A stretch of 64,000 nucleotides of DNA from a bacterium (GCA_024228555.1 JAAETI010000145.1:1-64000); one strand, 5' to 3'; counted from the stretch's first letter, positions 1-8,470 are shown. The notes: generated from the letters alone by a model not told the origin. Made by a program: numbers and translations.

Positions 1-230
1 GTTGTATTGCCCTTCGTCGCGGGTGACTAGGGAGCAGATGGCTTCGTTTTTGGTGAGGGCGTTGGATCTTCCTGCTGGTTCGTCTTCGTTTACTGATATT
101 GATTCGTCGATTCATAAGGCTGATATTGCGGCGTTGGCTTCTGCGGGGATTACCGCTGGGTGTAATCCGCCTGCGAACACGTTGTATTGCCCTACGGATC
201 CGGTGACTAGGGAACAGATGGCCTCATTCC
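1..230. repeat. Imperfect direct DNA repeat inside the SLH coding region
   Basis: Positions 1-50 and about 180-230 carry nearly the same DNA (ttgtattgccct then ggtgactaggga-cagatgg), one copy per SLH-like unit. The similarity at nucleotide level suggests a recent unit duplication or gene conversion. Confidence 0.6.
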
Positions 231-742
231 TCGCCCGCGGGCTCGAGCTCGACATCTCGCCGCGGATCGTCGTTACTGCGGACCAGGGTCTTCTCGGTGT
301 CGAAATGGGCACTAGCGAGACGGAGACCGTCGCTGCGTTGACCACTCTGTTTGGTGCGCCGACCGCAGACATCGCCTGGTCATGTCCCTACGTAGTCGCT
401 CCCAACATGCGTCGGGTGAGTTGGGGGTCGCTCAGCGTCACTGTCTTCACCAGGGACACCGGTAGTGGATTGGGCTTGGCCGGTTGGCGTTATGCGTTGC
501 TCGGAGGTTCGGCCGAACCGGGAGGTCCAGCTGCTTCCCATATCGAGCTGCCATTCGGTCTTGAGTTGTTCGATCCCATTGGTGATGCAGTCACCGCCAC
601 CGGCAACTCGATCATGACCACCCCGTTCTCGTTTACCGAGGTTGATCTTGGCTATGGAGCAGTCGAAGCCGAGGGAACGTCGATCGATCCGAACGCATCA
701 ATCACCGGTGTTCACCAGGGCTTTGGCCACTCCTGCGAATAG
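2..742 (+). CDS. SLH-like repeat surface protein, 5' truncated
   Basis: The gene enters from the left edge, so its N-terminus is missing. The TTG at position 2 lies inside a repeat (compare the second copy at about 180) and is not a credible start. Two S-layer-homology-like units are visible, each with V-T-R-E-Q-M-A-S-F-L and a flanking cysteine pair (G-C-N-P-P ... Y-C-P). These are followed by about 150 residues that I do not recognise, ending in H-S-C-E. SLH units usually anchor secreted proteins to the cell wall, so an extracellular location is likely. The first ~180 bp are visibly more T-rich than the rest. It converges on a VanW-domain protein carrying the same repeat type, which suggests a shared surface system. 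The specific function is unknown. Confidence 0.75.
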   Translation: MYCPSSRVTREQMASFLVRALDLPAGSSSFTDIDSSIHKADIAALASAGITAGCNPPANTLYCPTDPVTREQMASFLARGLELDISPRIVVTADQGLLGVEMGTSETETVAALTTLFGAPTADIAWSCPYVVAPNMRRVSWGSLSVTVFTRDTGSGLGLAGWRYALLGGSAEPGGPAASHIELPFGLELFDPIGDAVTATGNSIMTTPFSFTEVDLGYGAVEAEGTSIDPNASITGVHQGFGHSCE

Positions 743-765
743 GGCTCCTGCAAGGCGGGAGCCCT
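741..765. terminator. Hairpin between convergent surface-protein genes
   Basis: An 8-bp perfect stem (AGGGCTCC at 741-748 with GGAGCCCT at 758-765) overlaps the stop codon of the SLH gene. There is no clear T-run. A second GGGAGCC/GGCTCCC pairing is possible further right. It is a plausible terminator because the genes on both sides converge here. Confidence 0.45.
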
Positions 766-817
766 GCAAGGCAGAAACTCGAGGCTCCCGGCCGCCAGAC
801 GTTCGCCTAGGCAGCCT

Positions 818-2080
818 TTAGTACAGGTAGGTCCAATCCCAGCTTTCGGATACGGAGCCGTTGGCATCGGTGATCGTCCGGGTCACCGTATAAGAACGAC
901 CACTCGACTCTGTCCTGGTGTCGACGACCCGTGCGTTCGGGCCGCCCTCACTGACAACGTCCAGAACCGTCCCGGCAGTCGACGTGAAGTCGCCGATGAC
1001 GCTACGTCCGTCATTGTCGCCCCATAGTTCCACTGTCACGGATGTGGCGGTGTAGTGCGAGCGAATCTCCAGCGGGTGTACGGTGTCATTGCTGAACTTG
1101 AGGTCAACCCAACCCGCAATCAACGTCGATTCGATCGCCTGGGGGTAGCGGGCGAAGTCCACGCTGTGGGGGCGATGCTCGATCTCGTCGAGTCCCGCAT
1201 ACCAAACGGCGTTGAAGAGGGTTGTCGAGGTCTGGCAGTTGCCGCTGTCGACTTGATTGCCGAGCACGTCGAGCATTGACAGCACCTCACCGGGGGCGAG
1301 GACGATGCCGTCGATGGCCTTGGCGACCTCTTGCACGTAGACGACGCGGGTCTGGCAGCAAGGGTGGTGAGTGGTGAAACTCGAGATCAGATGGAACGGT
1401 GAATCTGGTGGCTCGATGGGGTCGAGGTCGAGTCCGCGGGTGAGGAAGGTCGCCATCTGTCCCCGAGTGACCAAGCGATCGGGGCAGAACCGGTCATTGG
1501 TGGGCGGATTGCAGCCAACAGTGAGTCCGGCGGCGGCGATTGAGTTGATGTCACCGGTGTGGATTGAGTCGTCGAGATCGGTGAAAGGGGTTTCTGCAAT
1601 GGCGGGTTCCCTAAAAGCACGGGCCAGCATTGAAGCCATTTCGGCTCTCGTGATGGACCGATCCGGGCAGAAAGCATCGTTGGTCGGCGGGTTGCAGCCT
1701 TTGGTGATTCCGGCTGCGGCGATGGCGTTGATTGCAGGAGCATGAACAGAGCCTGTTGTGTCCGAGAACGGCTCGACAGAGGCTTCGCCAAGGTTGAGGG
1801 CACGGGAGAGGAACGTGGCCATTTCGGCGCGAGTGACCGGCTGGGTCGGGCAGAACCGATCGTTCTCCGGGGGATTGCACCCAAACGTGACGCCGGCCGC
1901 GGCGATGGCCTCGATTGAGCCTTCGTGGAGGCTGTGGTTGTCATCAAAGAATGTCCCACCGGGGGGAAGGTCGGCGGCATCAGCTGTCGACGTCGTGCTT
2001 GGCAGTCCGACTGCCACGCTCACCACGATCACAAAGCCGAGCACGAACCGACCAAGTCGTGCTATTGAAGTCCCGCTCAC
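818..2080 (-). CDS. Secreted VanW-domain protein with three SLH-like repeats
   Basis: Secreted protein of about 420 aa. A signal peptide is followed by three SLH-like units at about residues 45-220, each with G-C-N-P-P and F-C-P cysteines and V-T-R-x-x-M-A-T/S. A VanW domain follows, with C-Q-T-S-T-T-L-F-N-A-V and W-V-D-L-K-F-S-N. VanW domains occur in vancomycin-resistance clusters and in many cell-wall proteins, but their biochemistry is poorly defined. The C-terminal ~80 residues resemble a G5-like tail. I chose the GTG at 2080, which has AAGGGA upstream, over the in-frame TTG at 2107. Cell-wall attachment or remodelling is the likely role. Confidence 0.8.
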   Translation of the reverse strand: MSGTSIARLGRFVLGFVIVVSVAVGLPSTTSTADAADLPPGGTFFDDNHSLHEGSIEAIAAAGVTFGCNPPENDRFCPTQPVTRAEMATFLSRALNLGEASVEPFSDTTGSVHAPAINAIAAAGITKGCNPPTNDAFCPDRSITRAEMASMLARAFREPAIAETPFTDLDDSIHTGDINSIAAAGLTVGCNPPTNDRFCPDRLVTRGQMATFLTRGLDLDPIEPPDSPFHLISSFTTHHPCCQTRVVYVQEVAKAIDGIVLAPGEVLSMLDVLGNQVDSGNCQTSTTLFNAVWYAGLDEIEHRPHSVDFARYPQAIESTLIAGWVDLKFSNDTVHPLEIRSHYTATSVTVELWGDNDGRSVIGDFTSTAGTVLDVVSEGGPNARVVDTRTESSGRSYTVTRTITDANGSVSESWDWTYLY

Positions 2081-2204
2081 GTTGTTCCCTTCATGGATCC
2101 AAGTCAATATCGGTATCCAAGACGGTTGTCTTTAGGTTCCGGATGAATGCTACAGAAGTCGGCTCCCGAGCCGGCGCTCTTCTACGTTGGTCAGAGCGTA
2201 GAAA

Positions 2205-2244
2205 GAGCGGGCCGCCCGAGGGGGGGGACAAAGACGGCCCGCTC
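2205..2244 (-). terminator. Rho-independent terminator of the MFS gene
   Basis: A 10-bp stem (GAGCGGGCCG at 2205-2214 with CGGCCCGCTC at 2235-2244) lies just downstream of the OFA transporter. On the minus strand it is followed by TTTCT. Confidence 0.75.
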
Positions 2245-2260
2245 CTTTGATCTGTCGGCC

Positions 2261-3574
2261 CTAGTGGGCTGGTGACTTCTCCTTCTCAAACAGGTGTGCG
2301 TTGTGTAGGAAACCATGCACACTGAACGGCCTCGAGGCCTCGTCGTGATGAGGGGGGAACACCAGGAACGATGCGAGAGCACCGACCAGGCACAACACGC
2401 CCGTGATCGAGAACGCCAACGGGAAGTTGCCGCCGTCACCAAGCCATCCGCCGAGAATCGGGAAGATGATTCCGCCCGCTCCGTACGCAAGGAAGACCCA
2501 TGGGTAGTTCTTGCCAACGGCTCCGTTGCCGAATTCGTCTGCGGTAAGCGCAGGGAACAAGGCGAAGTTGCCGCCGAAGTTGAAGCCGATGAGAGTTGCG
2601 AACAGATACAGGGTGTACTCGTTGCCTGCCATCGAGGTGAACAGCAGCAAGAACAAACCCTGGCTAGCGGCCATGGTTACGACCGACCTCTTCCGGCCGA
2701 GCTTGTCGCCGAGGATGCCCCAGGCCAGCCTGCCGATTCCGTTGGCGAGGCTGAAGAACACCGCCATCGCGGTTCCGGCGATTGCGTCTGCGTTGTCGAC
2801 GGTGAATCCGTTGTCGACGAGAGCCTCCGGTGGATATAGCTTCATGAGCCCGATGGCCATGAGGCCTGCACCGGCGCTGACCAGGAAGGTGAGAGAAATC
2901 AGGTGGAACTGGGGAGTGCGCAGCATCTCTTGCGGGGTGAAGTCTTCGCCGCCAGCGCCTATCGCCTGTGGTGGGGTAAAACCCTCGGGGAGCCAGCCAT
3001 CGGGCGGCATCTTCATCCACATGCTGCCAATGACCACCAGGGCAGCAAAAGCAACGCCATAGGCAAAGAACGTGCCGTCGAGCCCGATATTGTCGATGAG
3101 ATTGCCCCACGACCCGGCCAGCTTGACCCAGCCCATTGCGCCAAAACCAAAGCCGGCGACCGCGGCACCGGTGATCATGCCCTTCTTGTCTGGGAACCAG
3201 CGCATCCCGACTGCGATCGGAACTACATACGCAAGGCCGATCCCGGAGCCGCCGATGAGCCCGACACCGAGCAGAACCGTCCAGAAGTTGGTTCCGCTGC
3301 CGAGACCAGCGATGACGTAGCCAAGACCGAGAGTGATACCACCGGCGAAAGCGAGACGCTGCGGACCCCAATCGTTCAGCTTGCGGCCGGCGAACACCAT
3401 GACGATGGCGAACATTGCCAGACCCGCGGCGAACACGATCTGGGTTTCGGCGTTTGTCCATCCAGCATCCTTCAGCCCCGGCGTGAAAACCGACCAGGCG
3501 TAGATGGCGCCAAGGCACCACTGAATCAGCAGCGCTCCTGCTACTACTTTCCATCGATTGGCCGTATTGGCCAT
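2261..3574 (-). CDS. OFA-family MFS transporter (oxalate/formate antiporter type)
   Basis: Polytopic carrier of 437 aa with about 12 membrane segments. The start Q-W-C-L-G-A-I-Y-A-W-S-V-F is diagnostic of the oxalate/formate antiporter branch of the major facilitator superfamily, and G-D-K-L-G-R-K-R fits the loop between the two halves. OFA members exchange small carboxylates, but the substrate cannot be read from sequence and the name should not be taken as oxalate specificity. The ATG at 3574 is preceded by AAGGGG at good spacing; a TTG 18 bases upstream is less likely. It stands alone, with a terminator downstream and a GGTATACC palindrome upstream that could bind a regulator. Confidence 0.85.
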   Translation of the reverse strand: MANTANRWKVVAGALLIQWCLGAIYAWSVFTPGLKDAGWTNAETQIVFAAGLAMFAIVMVFAGRKLNDWGPQRLAFAGGITLGLGYVIAGLGSGTNFWTVLLGVGLIGGSGIGLAYVVPIAVGMRWFPDKKGMITGAAVAGFGFGAMGWVKLAGSWGNLIDNIGLDGTFFAYGVAFAALVVIGSMWMKMPPDGWLPEGFTPPQAIGAGGEDFTPQEMLRTPQFHLISLTFLVSAGAGLMAIGLMKLYPPEALVDNGFTVDNADAIAGTAMAVFFSLANGIGRLAWGILGDKLGRKRSVVTMAASQGLFLLLFTSMAGNEYTLYLFATLIGFNFGGNFALFPALTADEFGNGAVGKNYPWVFLAYGAGGIIFPILGGWLGDGGNFPLAFSITGVLCLVGALASFLVFPPHHDEASRPFSVHGFLHNAHLFEKEKSPAH

Positions 3575-3604
3575 GGCAGACCCCTTCAACAAATTGAATG
3601 CGTG

Positions 3605-3625
3605 ATTGGGTATACCGTATGCAAA
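3605..3625. promoter_or_regulatory. Palindromic GGTATACC site upstream of the MFS gene
   Basis: GGTATACC at 3609-3616, extended by GTATGC, sits 35-50 bp upstream of the MFS start. The core is a perfect palindrome of the kind used by GntR-type regulators. This is inference only, since no regulator gene lies beside it. Confidence 0.25.
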
Positions 3626-3691
3626 GGCAACGGTCGTCGGTAGGGTCCAAAGGCTTGCAGCCAGGGCCTTTTGCCAGGGATGCCGAGCCGG

Positions 3692-3967
3692 TTAGGGAGC
3701 GAGAATACGGATCTCGATTGCGCCGGTATTGCCACCGGTCGAGTCGGTGACCTCAAAGCGGAACACCTGGCCCTCGACATCGACGCTGGCCGACGACGGG
3801 TTCGCAGGATTACCCGTACCGAAGGGCCCGAGCGGGTCCCCGCCATCCTCCGCAACCGTGTAGGTGGTGGTTGTTGCGGTCCCGTCGGCCATGGTGCGGG
3901 TGAGGAATTCGAGTCCGTCGATCTGTTGGAGTGAGTGACCTGGTCGGCTCCAGATTCCCTGGCTGTA
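3692..3967 (-). pseudogene. Possible remnant of a secreted discoidin-like domain protein
   Basis: A minus-strand open frame ends in E-V-T-D-S-T-G-G-N-T-G-A-I-E-I-R-I-L. This resembles the last strands of F5/8-type C (discoidin) or similar carbohydrate-binding beta-sandwiches. The frame runs back to a stop at 3968-3970, and the only ATG (3892) would leave 66 residues, less than half a domain and without a signal peptide. I read it as a gene tail left by a deletion, though a small real gene cannot be excluded. The rest of 3575-4003 holds only the promoter regions of the flanking genes. Confidence 0.35.
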
Positions 3968-4003
3968 CTATCGGCCGCGCTGTGCAGCTGAAGGGATGGG
4001 TTT

Positions 4004-4507
4004 GTGACAGGGAACGTTGTTCTCACTGGCTTCATGGGGACGGGCAAGAGTGAGGTTGGGCGCCTGCTCGCTGAAACTCTCGGCCTCGAGTGGATCGACA
4101 CCGACCAACTCATTGAGTCTCGACACGGGCCGATCATGGAGATCTTCGCCAGCAGTGGCGAGGAAGCCTTCCGCGACATGGAGAGAGACGTGACTGCGGA
4201 ACTGGCTGACCGCACTGGTCTGGTCATCTCGACAGGCGGCCGTCTCATGTTGGACCCGGACAATGCAGACCTGCTCGCCCGTCGCTTCCGTGTCTTCTGT
4301 CTCGCTGCCTGCGCCGATGAGGTCTTTCGTCGAGTCTCGATCCAAGACGGCCCGGAGCGACCGTTGCTTGCACACCACCATCCGGTGCAGCGGATCGCTG
4401 ACCTTCTCAGTGAGCGGGCCGCGGGATATGCACAGTTTGAGCAGGTCGACACGGACGACAGGACGGTTGCTGATGTAGTCGCCGAGATCGTCCGCCGGCT
4501 CGAGTAG
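4004..4507 (+). CDS. aroK: Shikimate kinase-like protein
   Basis: A 167-aa single-domain kinase, the usual AroK length. It has a P-loop G-F-M-G-T-G-K-S near the N-terminus, D-T-D (shikimate/Mg site), F-R-D-M-E and a lid-like G-P-E-R-P-L-L. Shikimate kinase phosphorylates shikimate at the 3-OH in chorismate synthesis. One oddity is that the canonical G-G-G substrate motif reads S-T-G-G-R-L, with the third glycine replaced. No other aro genes are nearby, whereas in many actinobacteria aroK sits with aroB/aroC. It may be the cell's AroK or a paralogue with another small-molecule substrate. The GTG start at 4004 has AAGGGATG upstream. Confidence 0.7.
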   Translation: MTGNVVLTGFMGTGKSEVGRLLAETLGLEWIDTDQLIESRHGPIMEIFASSGEEAFRDMERDVTAELADRTGLVISTGGRLMLDPDNADLLARRFRVFCLAACADEVFRRVSIQDGPERPLLAHHHPVQRIADLLSERAAGYAQFEQVDTDDRTVADVVAEIVRRLE

Positions 4508-4581
4508 CGCCGAGTCGTCGAGCAAGATTCTGTTGGGTACTTCGATGCTTACAGTGGTGGCTCGCAAAGGAGGGATCCGAT

Positions 4582-5544
4582 ATGGATATGGAATATCGGC
4601 GCTTGGGTACGGCCGGGGTCAAGGTCAGCGTCTTCTCTTACGGTTCGTGGCTGACTTTTAGCAGCCAGCAAGAGGCGGATGAGAGCTTGCGTTGCATGCA
4701 GGCGGCATACGAGGCCGGGATCAACTTCTTCGACAACGCAGAGGTTTATGCAGGGGGAAAGGCCGAGCGGGTGATGGGGGAAGCCTTCAAGGAATTGGGG
4801 TGGCCGCGTCACTCGTATCTCGTCTCCACGAAGTTTTTCTGGGGCATCCATCGAGAGAACCCGAACGCAACGTACACCCTCAATCGCAAGTATCTGATGG
4901 AGGCCATCGACAAGTCGCTCGAGAGGCTCCAGCTGGGTCATGTCGACCTGGTCTACTGCCACCGTCCAGATCCCGACACGCCCATCGAGGAGACGGTATG
5001 GGCGATGTCTGACATCGTCGCTTCGGGCAAGGCGCTCTACTGGGGCACGTCGGAGTGGCCGGCCGCCGATATCCGGGCGGCATGGGAGATTGCAGAACGT
5101 CACCATCTTCGCAAGCCCGTCGTCGAGCAGCCGGAGTACAACCTGCTCAACCGCAGCAAGGTCGAAGACGAATTCGCCCGGCTGTACGGTGATGTCGGTC
5201 TCGGGCTCACGACTTTCAGCCCACTTGCCTCAGGTCTGCTCACCGGCAAGTACCAAGAAGGTATTCCTGAGGGGAGCAGGGCGGCTGGCGTCGAGTGGCT
5301 GCAGGCAAGCGTCACCGACTCGGACAGCCTTGCCAAGGTGAGCGAGTTGGCGGGTGTCGCCGATGAGGTCGGCTGCTCGCTTGCCCAGCTGGCGCTGGCA
5401 TGGACGGCATCAAACCCCAACGTGAGTTCGGTGATCATCGGCGCACGACGGCTGGACCAGCTCAACGAGAACCTGAAAGCGCTCGAGGTCCTCGAGGTAC
5501 TCACCGACGAGCACATGGCGCAGATCGATACGATATTCAGCTAG
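4582..5544 (+). CDS. Aldo/keto reductase, potassium-channel beta-subunit type
   Basis: A 320-aa NADP(H)-dependent oxidoreductase with a TIM-barrel fold. The AKR catalytic tetrad is visible as D51, Y56, K84 and H127. The C-terminal cofactor region is [15 protein letters not shown], and W-G-T-S-E-W-P fits the Kv-beta/YghZ subgroup. Bacterial members reduce aldehydes such as methylglyoxal; the substrate here is unknown. The start is supported by AAGGAGGG seven bases upstream of ATG. It lies between aroK and the copper/cytochrome block with gaps on both sides, so it is probably its own transcription unit. Confidence 0.85.
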   Translation: MDMEYRRLGTAGVKVSVFSYGSWLTFSSQQEADESLRCMQAAYEAGINFFDNAEVYAGGKAERVMGEAFKELGWPRHSYLVSTKFFWGIHRENPNATYTLNRKYLMEAIDKSLERLQLGHVDLVYCHRPDPDTPIEETVWAMSDIVASGKALYWGTSEWPAADIRAAWEIAERHHLRKPVVEQPEYNLLNRSKVEDEFARLYGDVGLGLTTFSPLASGLLTGKYQEGIPEGSRAAGVEWLQASVTDSDSLAKVSELAGVADEVGCSLAQLALAWTASNPNVSSVIIGARRLDQLNENLKALEVLEVLTDEHMAQIDTIFS

Positions 5545-5616
5545 CCACTCATCCGTGGTTAACTCGTATCGATTCCCGGGAACTGAAAGAAGCCTGCTGG
5601 CGACTTTGTAGCTGTT

Positions 5617-6015
5617 ATGAAGATCTCGACAAGAACAAACTCGACAAAAGCATTAGGTGCTGCACTCGCCGTCGTTGCGCTCGCCCTCGGCGGATGCAGC
5701 AGTAGCTCGGAACCGACGACAGATCTGTCGCCACTGGCGACGGAAGGGCAAGAAGTCTCCCTGTCGCGGGGCTGTTCGGCATGTCACGGTGACAACGGCG
5801 AGGGAGTTGTCGGTCCGGCCTGGCAGGGGCTCGCTGGAAGCACCGTTGCCCTGGAGGGCGGCGACTCCGTCGTCGCCGATAAGGAGTACCTGAGGCGGGC
5901 GATGGTTGATCCTCAAGCCGAGATCGTGGCCGATGTCACCATCATGATGCCCGTCACCGATCTTTCCGAGAACGAGATAGTTGCGTTGATCGCCTACATC
6001 GAGGAGCTGAAGTGA
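5617..6015 (+). CDS. Monohaem c-type cytochrome lipoprotein
   Basis: A 132-aa exported lipoprotein with lipobox cysteine C27 after a hydrophobic leader and one haem-binding C-S-A-C-H at 53-57. The distal ligand is probably in I-M-M-P-V (M110/M111). The helix D-L-S-E-N-E-I-V-A-L-I-A-Y-I resembles the cytochrome c tail of CoxB-type oxidase subunits. It probably carries electrons on the outer face of the membrane. Its stop overlaps the SCO gene by 4 bp, so it heads a translationally coupled set (cytochrome c, SCO, cupredoxin, CopD-like protein). That context suggests a role in copper delivery or oxidase maturation. Confidence 0.85.
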   Translation: MKISTRTNSTKALGAALAVVALALGGCSSSSEPTTDLSPLATEGQEVSLSRGCSACHGDNGEGVVGPAWQGLAGSTVALEGGDSVVADKEYLRRAMVDPQAEIVADVTIMMPVTDLSENEIVALIAYIEELK

Positions 6016-6602
6016 AGCGGTTGCTTGCGGTCATCATCGTCCTTGGCTTGATTGCAGCTGCCTGCTCTTCGGAGCCCGAGGAGTTGGCCGGATTCGTGCG
6101 GAGCCCGCTGCCTTCGGTTCTGGAAGCTTCCTTGCGTGACGCTACGGCCGGGGGCGCGGACTTCGAGATGCGCGCAGCTGAGAACGATCTACTACTCGTC
6201 TACTTCGGGTACACCGCCTGCCCCGATGTCTGTCCGACGACCTTGGCTGACGTCAGGTCGGCGCTGCGAGAGTTAGGCGATGATGCCGACAGAGTCCAAC
6301 TCGCCATGGCGACGATCGATCCCGATCGTGACACCGACGAGATCATCACAGGGTATGTCCAGTCCTTCGTCCCCTCTGCGCACGGGCTGCGAGCCGGTGA
6401 TGCCGAGTCGCTTCGTGCCGCTGCCGACGTCTTCGGGGCCGACTACGGCGTGACGACCACCGAAGAAGGCGATTACGAGGTGATTCACACCGCCCACCTC
6501 TATGCAGTCGACGATAAGGGCTTGCTTCAGGTGACATGGGCGTTCGGGACCGAACCAGAGAACATTGCGGCCGACATTAGAATCCTGCTGAGGTCCGAAT
6601 GA
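6012..6602 (+). CDS. SCO1/SenC-family copper chaperone lipoprotein
   Basis: A 196-aa lipoprotein (C18 after L-I-A-A-A) with a thioredoxin fold. The SCO signature is present: C70-P-D-V-C74 in F-G-Y-T-A-C-P-D-V-C-P-T, and a C-terminal histidine (H159 or H162 in H-T-A-H-L-Y). SCO proteins bind copper through these Cys/Cys/His ligands and help build the CuA centre of cytochrome oxidase or act as thiol reductases. The GTG start overlaps the cytochrome stop (GTGA), and the gene overlaps the next by ATGA. No CoxB gene with a CuA site lies in this window, so its client may be encoded elsewhere. Confidence 0.9.
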   Translation: MKRLLAVIIVLGLIAAACSSEPEELAGFVRSPLPSVLEASLRDATAGGADFEMRAAENDLLLVYFGYTACPDVCPTTLADVRSALRELGDDADRVQLAMATIDPDRDTDEIITGYVQSFVPSAHGLRAGDAESLRAAADVFGADYGVTTTEEGDYEVIHTAHLYAVDDKGLLQVTWAFGTEPENIAADIRILLRSE

Positions 6603-6970
6603 GATTGCGACTGACCGGGGTCTTGCTTGCTTTCAGCCTCCTATTGGTCGCCTGTGGGTCCGATGAACCGGGGCCGCTGCTGAGCGACGATGCATCTTCT
6701 GACGTTCCCGACTACTCGTATGTGATCCCTGCGGGTGCAGGTGAGGCGATTGACCGAGGCGAACCGGTCGACATTCTTCCTCAGGCACTCGATGTCGAGG
6801 TGGGTGAGCTCTTCGAGTTGGTCAATCTCGACGATCGAGGACATCTTGTCGGCCCGTTCTTTGTTGGCGCCGGTGAAACATTGCGGCAACGATTTAGCGC
6901 TCCCGGCACCTTCATTGGTGGGTGTTCGGTGCATCCGTCAGGGGAATTTGTTCTCACCGTGGTCGAGTGA
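6599..6970 (+). CDS. Cupredoxin-like lipoprotein
   Basis: A 123-aa lipoprotein (C19). After a short linker come the strands of a small cupredoxin domain: E-V-G-E-L-F-E-L-V-N, G-H82-L-V-G-P-F, and C109-S-V-H112 followed by G-E-F-V-L-T-V. H82, C109 and H112 match three type-1 copper ligands. The usual fourth ligand, a methionine after the histidine, is absent, with S-G-E in its place. It may be a weak electron carrier or a copper-binding sensor or chaperone. It is coupled by 4-bp overlaps to SCO upstream and the CopD-like gene downstream. Confidence 0.75.
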   Translation: MRLRLTGVLLAFSLLLVACGSDEPGPLLSDDASSDVPDYSYVIPAGAGEAIDRGEPVDILPQALDVEVGELFELVNLDDRGHLVGPFFVGAGETLRQRFSAPGTFIGGCSVHPSGEFVLTVVE

Positions 6971-8037
6971 TAGTGCATCGCGCTTCGGTCATTGTTGCCC
7001 TTGTAGCGATGTGGTCGTTGGCAACGACAACGACTGCACTCGCTGACCCACCGGGTCCCTCTGACTACATGAGCGAAGTCACCGAGGTAGACCCCGAAAC
7101 GGATGGTTTCTCAATCAAGATCGTGGGCGGCGACTCCTTTGTGCTTCTCACCGCGGACGATGGTGTCGCCATCGATGTGGTCGGCTATCAGGGCGAGCCG
7201 TATCTGCGGTTCCTCGGTGATGGCACGGTTGAGGAGAATCGTCTTTCGCCTTCGAAGTATCTCAATGAGGATCGTTACGCAGACAGCCCTATGCCACGCG
7301 AAGCCAGTGCAGACGCCGAGCCTGAGTGGCATCGGGTGAGCGGGGATGGTTCGTTTGCGTGGCATGACCATCGCACCCATTGGATGAATGAGGTGCCGCC
7401 TCCGGGTAGAGCGCCAGGGGATCGGGTTGCGGAAGGGGTGGTGCCCCTGGTTGTGGCTGGCACTGAAGTTGATGTGACGGTTGTTTCAATGTGGCAGCAG
7501 CCTCCTTCGTCGCTTCCGGTGGCGTTCGGTTTCACTGCCGGGCTGTTGATCGCGTTCGCCCTGCTGCGCAGGCGTGATGCGGTTTTGCCCGTGCTCGCTA
7601 TGTCTGCATTGGCGACCTCGGTTGTCGGCGCGTTGGCCTATCTGTCTGTGCCCGCCGAGACTGGTCCACCTTGGAGCCTGTGGGCGTTCCCTGTCACAGC
7701 CGGTCTGCTGACTTTGGTGGTCGCAGCTCTTGGCAACCGGGGTGGGTTTGTGCAGCGACAGCGGGGGGCCTTGCTTCTGATCGCCGCTCTCGAGCTGATC
7801 GGTTGGGGGATTGCCCATTGGGGGTGGCTGTGGTCGGCGATCCTGCCAACGAGCTTGCCGTTCTGGGTGGATCGTTTTGTGGCGAGCATCGTCCTCGTGA
7901 GCGCGATTGGAGCCGCAGCAGCCATTGTCGTGGCTGCGGCGGCTCCTGTCGGTGTTGGTCCGGTGGGCGGTTCGGCTACGGGGCTTGTTCGCGAACCTCA
8001 ACTTCGACGACCATCTCGTCGGCGTTTTCGAAGGTGA
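6967..8037 (+). CDS. CopC/CopD-like copper-associated membrane protein
   Basis: About 356 aa. A signal peptide ends at A-L-A-D-P-P-G-P, then comes an extracytoplasmic domain with the His/Trp-rich stretch E-W-H-R-V ... A-W-H-D-H-R-T-H-W-M, five to six membrane helices, and an Arg-rich cytoplasmic tail. The H-D-H-R-x-H-W motif recurs, as I remember, in actinobacterial membrane proteins next to copper genes and could bind metal. The GTG at 6967 overlaps the previous stop (GTGA); an in-frame upstream ATG at 6922 would overlap the cupredoxin by 49 bp and gives no signal peptide. The 3' end runs 62 bp into the convergent PCuAC gene. Confidence 0.7.
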   Translation: MIVHRASVIVALVAMWSLATTTTALADPPGPSDYMSEVTEVDPETDGFSIKIVGGDSFVLLTADDGVAIDVVGYQGEPYLRFLGDGTVEENRLSPSKYLNEDRYADSPMPREASADAEPEWHRVSGDGSFAWHDHRTHWMNEVPPPGRAPGDRVAEGVVPLVVAGTEVDVTVVSMWQQPPSSLPVAFGFTAGLLIAFALLRRRDAVLPVLAMSALATSVVGALAYLSVPAETGPPWSLWAFPVTAGLLTLVVAALGNRGGFVQRQRGALLLIAALELIGWGIAHWGWLWSAILPTSLPFWVDRFVASIVLVSAIGAAAAIVVAAAAPVGVGPVGGSATGLVREPQLRRPSRRRFRR

Positions 8038-8470
8038 GGGTGAGGTCAAACTTGTCGCCGAGCTCCAGTGGTGTTGCGACGTCGAGAAGCATGATGTGAT
8101 AGCCGCCCGGCTCGAGGTTGACGGTTTCGCCGGCGGGTAGCGTGATCTGGCCGACTTCTCGCATCGTCATGGCTCCGCCCATGCCTTCGTCCATCGAATC
8201 ATCAGTCATCTCAGCGTCTGAATCATCAGTCATCTCAGCGTCGGCGGGTGCAGTCTCATGAATCTCGACCTTGCCTGCGATCGACGATTCAACCGATGCC
8301 CCGATGAGCGTGTCAGCGTCACCACTCGTCAGGTCTAGGTACACAGCGCCAGCCGATGCCATCATCGGGCTGTTGCGAGCCCAGACCCCGTCAGCGGCAA
8401 CGCCATCGTCGCCTCCACATGCGGTTGCCACTAAGCCCAGCGCAACCATCAACAAAAATAGCCTTCGCAC
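7976..8470 (-). CDS. PCu(A)C copper chaperone lipoprotein
   Basis: A 164-aa lipoprotein (T-A-C-G-G) of the PCuAC/DUF461 family, periplasmic-type Cu(I) chaperones that feed CuA centres. The family copper motif is visible as H-E-T, M-x-M, and G-G-Y-H-I-M-L. Between the first histidine and the methionines is an acidic, Met-bearing insertion, D-A-E-M-T-D-D-S repeated twice in tandem and then D-E-G-M-G-G-A-M. Those added methionines could be extra Cu(I) ligands. It overlaps the convergent CopD-like gene by 62 bp. It is one of two PCuAC genes in the window. Confidence 0.88.
   Translation of the reverse strand: MRRLFLLMVALGLVATACGGDDGVAADGVWARNSPMMASAGAVYLDLTSGDADTLIGASVESSIAGKVEIHETAPADAEMTDDSDAEMTDDSMDEGMGGAMTMREVGQITLPAGETVNLEPGGYHIMLLDVATPLELGDKFDLTLTFENADEMVVEVEVREQAP
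8196..8243. repeat. 24-bp tandem duplication inside the PCuAC gene
   Basis: Two adjacent 24-bp units (8196-8219 and 8220-8243) differ at one base and encode the octapeptide D-A-E-M-T-D-D-S twice. The duplication is in frame. Confidence 0.9.
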
